Below are positions 29,314-32,040 of a stretch of 32,040 nucleotides of DNA, piece by piece. The position numbers and the translations under genes were made by a program. The first letter of the stretch is position 1. The number at the start of each line of letters is the position of its first letter. The notes under the pieces are model-generated. The model saw nothing but the letters and a program-made list of their open reading frames with translations. It ran no database searches and was not told the origin of the DNA. Source of the DNA: Mycoemilia scoparia (taxonomy: Eukaryota > Kickxellomycota > Kickxellomycetes > Kickxellales > Kickxellaceae); NCBI GenBank assembly GCA_027575805.1, contig JANBPU010000183.1, positions 1 to 32,040 of the forward strand, read 5' to 3'.

Positions 29314-29988
29314 ATGGGGAGTAATTCATCCAAGATCCCGGTTGTAAGTAAGATCCGTGAGGATAGAAGGAAGAGGCGTGAAAGCACCAAACAACAACTG
29401 CAGCAGCAGCAGCCTGGTGAGACTCCTGCCACTAAGGGTAAGCATAGTTGTGAAATATCGTCACTATGATTCTAAAAATGAATGCCAAATATATAACTTA
29501 AACTTGAAATTTGTTTAGATACAAATGCAGCAAAGGCTCGCAATGGTCAAAAAGTTGATCCAAAGGAAGCGGAGAAGCCTAAAGTAACTAAACCAAGTAA
29601 TAGGCAACCTGCGATTGGCAAAGCCGGTGGAGCATCATCATCCACAACTAATCCCAGTGGAAGCAATAATAATGACAGTGCTTTTGCAGCTATCACCATT
29701 GCAGCTATCGACAATTCGGGCAATACTTCTGCTGGGAACAATGACAACAACAACAATTCTGGAGGTAACTGTCATGGTAGTGGTGGAGGACATTCACACG
29801 GGCATAGTGGCAATGATTCTGGCTGTGGAGGAGGTGGATATAGTGGTGGTGATAGCGGTGGGGGTGGAGGATTCAGTAGCAGCAGTGGGGGAGGAGGAGG
29901 ATATAGTGGAGGAGGAGGTGATAGCGGTGGGGGAGGATTTAGTGGTGGTGGTGGTGGAGACTGTGGTGGTGGAGGATCCAGTTGGTAA
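29314..29988 (+). CDS. Gly-rich protein with probable N-myristoylation signal (two exons)
   Basis: Exons 29314-29437 and 29519-29988; 197 residues. Donor G|GTAAGC, acceptor TTGTTTAG, phase 1. It starts MGSNSSK, a textbook-like myristoylation context, followed by a basic segment (KIREDRRKRRESTK) that could add electrostatic membrane binding, and a Gln run. Residues about 42-75 are Lys/Pro-rich, then Asn/Ser, and the last ~75 residues are Gly/Ser repeats with GGGGGYSGG- and GGGGDSGGGG-type units, a His cluster (GGGHSHGHSG) and three Cys (NCHG, SGCGG, GDCGG), ending GSSW. Function is unknown. Exon 1 contains a second strong donor-like GTAAGT at 29343 in the coding sequence (GTT|GTAAGTAAG), so alternative splicing is possible. 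Confidence 0.72.
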
Positions 29989-30984
29989 TGAAGATATCCA
30001 ATATTACAGCTTAATTGACACTTATTATTGGTAAATTTTTCAATTTATATAATATAATTAAATATTCTAATCTCATAATAAATTGTGCTTAAAACTTCAA
30101 AAAAATTAAAGCTAATTGTAGAAATTTAAAAATGTTGCATAGTTCATACTTTACAAGTTATTAGGCTGTGGTTAACATAGATCATATGATACATATATTA
30201 CTTTATAGATTATAATAGAAGGATAATATTAACCCATAAGTTATAAAAATGATTTTAGTTAAAGTTATAATATTTATTCTATATATTTGACCCCAAAATA
30301 TTAAGCTAGTTAAATTACTTTATACAAGTATTTTAAAGAGTTTCAAAATACTAACATAATTACTATCCCTTATAAAACTTATATAGTTAATATATTTATT
30401 GCCTGTACATCAATTTATTGATAATCTTGGCACTATTATAAGAGGTACCAGGGAACCTAGTAGGGTGATAATGGGGAAAAGAGAAAAAATAAAAAAATAA
30501 AAAATAAATTAAAATATAAAAAAAAATATAATATATAAAAATAATTAATTATCAATTCAAAATCAAATACAAACTAAATAAATAAAAAAAAAGCAAAACA
30601 CAAAAAAACAAGATAATTGATAAAAAAAATAAGATCAAACAATATAAAAAAAAAAAAAATTAATAATAAAAAAAGATAACTGCAAAGCAGTCAGTGCAGG
30701 CAAGAATGGGAAGTGGTAAGGGCGGGAGACTGGGTGGAAAAAGAGAAAAAGATACTCTTATCAATTTCATTTTCCACCCAGCAATAAAAGAATTTTCTTA
30801 ATCAAAAAATTAGATATTATATACATATATACATACTATGGTACCAACTTACCTAGAGGCTCTTGCCACTTTACAGAGCATCTATAAAACTCCTGGACTG
30901 CATCCCTAGTAACATAGTAGGTATCATGCTGTGACAGGGTATAATGTGCCACTGCTACCCTATGAGAATGGGATGCCTGTTCAT
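29989..30984. other. AT-rich, CpG-free DNA with an A-rich tract
   Basis: About 1 kb with no gene. From 30030 the sequence is dominated by A/T with essentially one CpG (near 30722). From 30475 to 30675 the plus strand is almost entirely A with some T, few C and hardly any G. A short hairpin (30730-30741 with 30770-30781) follows. The change in composition coincides with the end of the Gly-rich gene. Confidence 0.6.
30730..30781. repeat. 12-bp perfect inverted repeat
   Basis: CTGGGTGGAAAA at 30730-30741 is repeated inverted as TTTTCCACCCAG at 30770-30781, with a 28-bp loop. It could be the end or centre of a small element; no role is assigned. Confidence 0.6.
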
Positions 30985-31817
30985 CTAAAAGATCCCAGGC
31001 TCCTCAAAGGCAGAGATATTATAGATGTTTTTTTCAGCCAATGCAATGGCAACCTGTCTATAGTCAAGTATTCTAACTAAGGATATACCAACCTGATTAA
31101 AGACTATATGAAGAGCATGCGATACTAACTCTGTCTTGAGCTTAGAGCCAGCATTGGTAAAGAGGTATGTCTTATAAATCTGTGCCTGCTCACTAGGCAA
31201 TACAAGGCTAGAAAAGTAGCTATAATATAGGCATATACAAAGCTAACTATAAAAAATAATAGCAATATAACTACCAAACAATCACTTATTACTAGACTGG
31301 CTTGATACAGGTCATATAGAGCACAAATATCTTGGCTAAGGTTCTTGGGAGGAACCAGACAATGTACCTATTCTTTTGGCTAATATAAGAAGTCTTTGAA
31401 TAGTAGGTAGAGATAGCAATTGTGTCTTGTATCCAAAATATATTTCTAAGCCCATTTGCAGGGTTTACATATTGTAAGGAGTAGACTTCAATACCCCTTG
31501 GCAGGCTGACCATAGCAGAGATATATTACAACTAGTATCTACTTGCACAGGTCAGCTGCCTGTCTAAACTACTCTTTGATTCTTTTCTCATTAGGCTGTC
31601 TAGCCCTTTGACCATTAAAGAACCTAGTATGATAAGACCTGGCAATATGCTCAGCAAGCCTATCTGACAATTTACAGAGCCCCTTGTTCCTTTTATCATT
31701 GACAAAAGAGTAGCCCTAATTATTACTAGTTAGGCTGTTTATATAGTCCATTGAAAGACAGTCAGCTATAAGCCATCTAAGAAGGACTTTCTTGAGATAA
31801 TCATCTACTATAGCCAT
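30985..31817 (-). pseudogene. Decayed fragment of a fungal RecQ-helicase-type repeat protein
   Basis: The minus strand keeps recognisable protein sequence across several frames. From 31817: MAIVDDYLKKVLLRWLIADC, stop, GYSFVNDKRN, RFFNGQRA, two more stops, then YGQPAKG. After a frameshift, IEVYSLQYVNPANGLRNIFW, STYYSKTSYI, FLPRTLAKIFVLYMTCIKPV, stop; then in 31200-30985 LKTELVSHALHIVFNQVGIS and DYRQVAIALAEKNI. This order (GYSFxxDxRN, GQPARG-like, NGLRNIF, YHK-like, RxLPRxVxxLxxxYL, xYRxxAIAI) matches, from memory, the region near the helicase domain in large fungal RecQ-like / telomere-linked-helicase-type proteins. The helicase motifs themselves are not in the window. At least four stops and frameshifts, plus near-absence of CpG, mark it as long dead. 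Confidence 0.6.
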
Positions 31818-32040
31818 TGCTACCTTAGCTATGATGCCGAATAGGGAATAATAATAATAAATGTTTATTAGGGGCTAAAAACTGTTATTTATCTAATATA
31901 ATAAATGTTTTAGTAAACTATTATATAATATTTATTACTATAATTATGGGTGACAGACCAGGGTCTGTGAGTAAATTTAAGCTATAAACTATTGTTAGAT
32001 TGTATTTATTTCAAAAATAAAAGAATATAGAAAAAAGATA
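31818..32040. other. AT-rich right edge
   Basis: Upstream (on the minus strand) continuation of the decayed repeat zone. It is strongly AT-rich with a (ATA)n stretch near 31850-31863 and no CpG except at 31838-31839. No gene is visible. Confidence 0.4.

Noticed and set aside
1..32040. tRNA genes, rRNA, CRISPR arrays or prokaryotic operons
   Set aside because: I saw no cloverleaf-like box A/box B pairs, no rRNA-like blocks and no spaced repeats; the intron-bearing genes show eukaryotic DNA.

Overview
This window looks like nuclear DNA of a filamentous, early-diverging (zygomycete-grade) fungus. The evidence is short GT-AG introns with CTAAC/CTAAT-like branch sites, an ergosterol/isoprenoid gene, a PDK1-type kinase without a PH domain, low-complexity Asn/Gln/Ser protein segments, and many GA/CT/TA microsatellites in roomy intergenic DNA. 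I cannot name the species. The translations read normally with the standard code.

Layout. From 0.7 to 23.1 kb the window holds conserved single-copy housekeeping genes: a PDK1/Pkh-like kinase (-), Golgi GDPase GDA1 (+), an unrecognised 606-residue protein (-), farnesyl diphosphate synthase (+, 2 exons), PP2A leucine carboxyl methyltransferase (-, 4 exons), complex III core protein QCR2 (+, 3 exons), the nucleolar methyltransferase RRP8 (+, 4 exons, one with a GC donor) and eIF3g (+, 3 exons). A poorly conserved stretch around 11.2-12.4 kb holds a broken secreted-type ORF, a degenerate copy of which lies at 5.7 kb, and a possible Cys-rich micro-gene.

From 23.9 to 30.0 kb the character changes. 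Four small plus-strand genes follow one another, each with a plausible TATA box. Each has a low-complexity N-terminal exon, a first intron in phase 1, and a C-terminal exon that carries or completes a Cys-rich tail (three genes) or a Gly/Ser-rich tail (one gene). Two of them start Met-Gly and look N-myristoylated; three have dense cysteine tails like CYSTM-type membrane-anchored proteins. I infer a tandem family of small lipid- or membrane-anchored proteins. I regard this as the most interesting system in the window.

Seven copies of one short terminal-inverted-repeat element (MITE-like; TIR core ATTATTTTTGAAGGGC) are scattered through the window. Five lie within the small-gene cluster, and one sits inside an intron of the first small gene.

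From about 30.0 kb to the right edge the DNA is very AT-rich and almost free of CpG. It contains the frame-shifted, stop-riddled remnant of a fungal RecQ-helicase-type repeat protein. The order is therefore a conserved core, then an accessory cluster with MITEs, then a decayed repeat zone that could be subtelomeric or heterochromatic.
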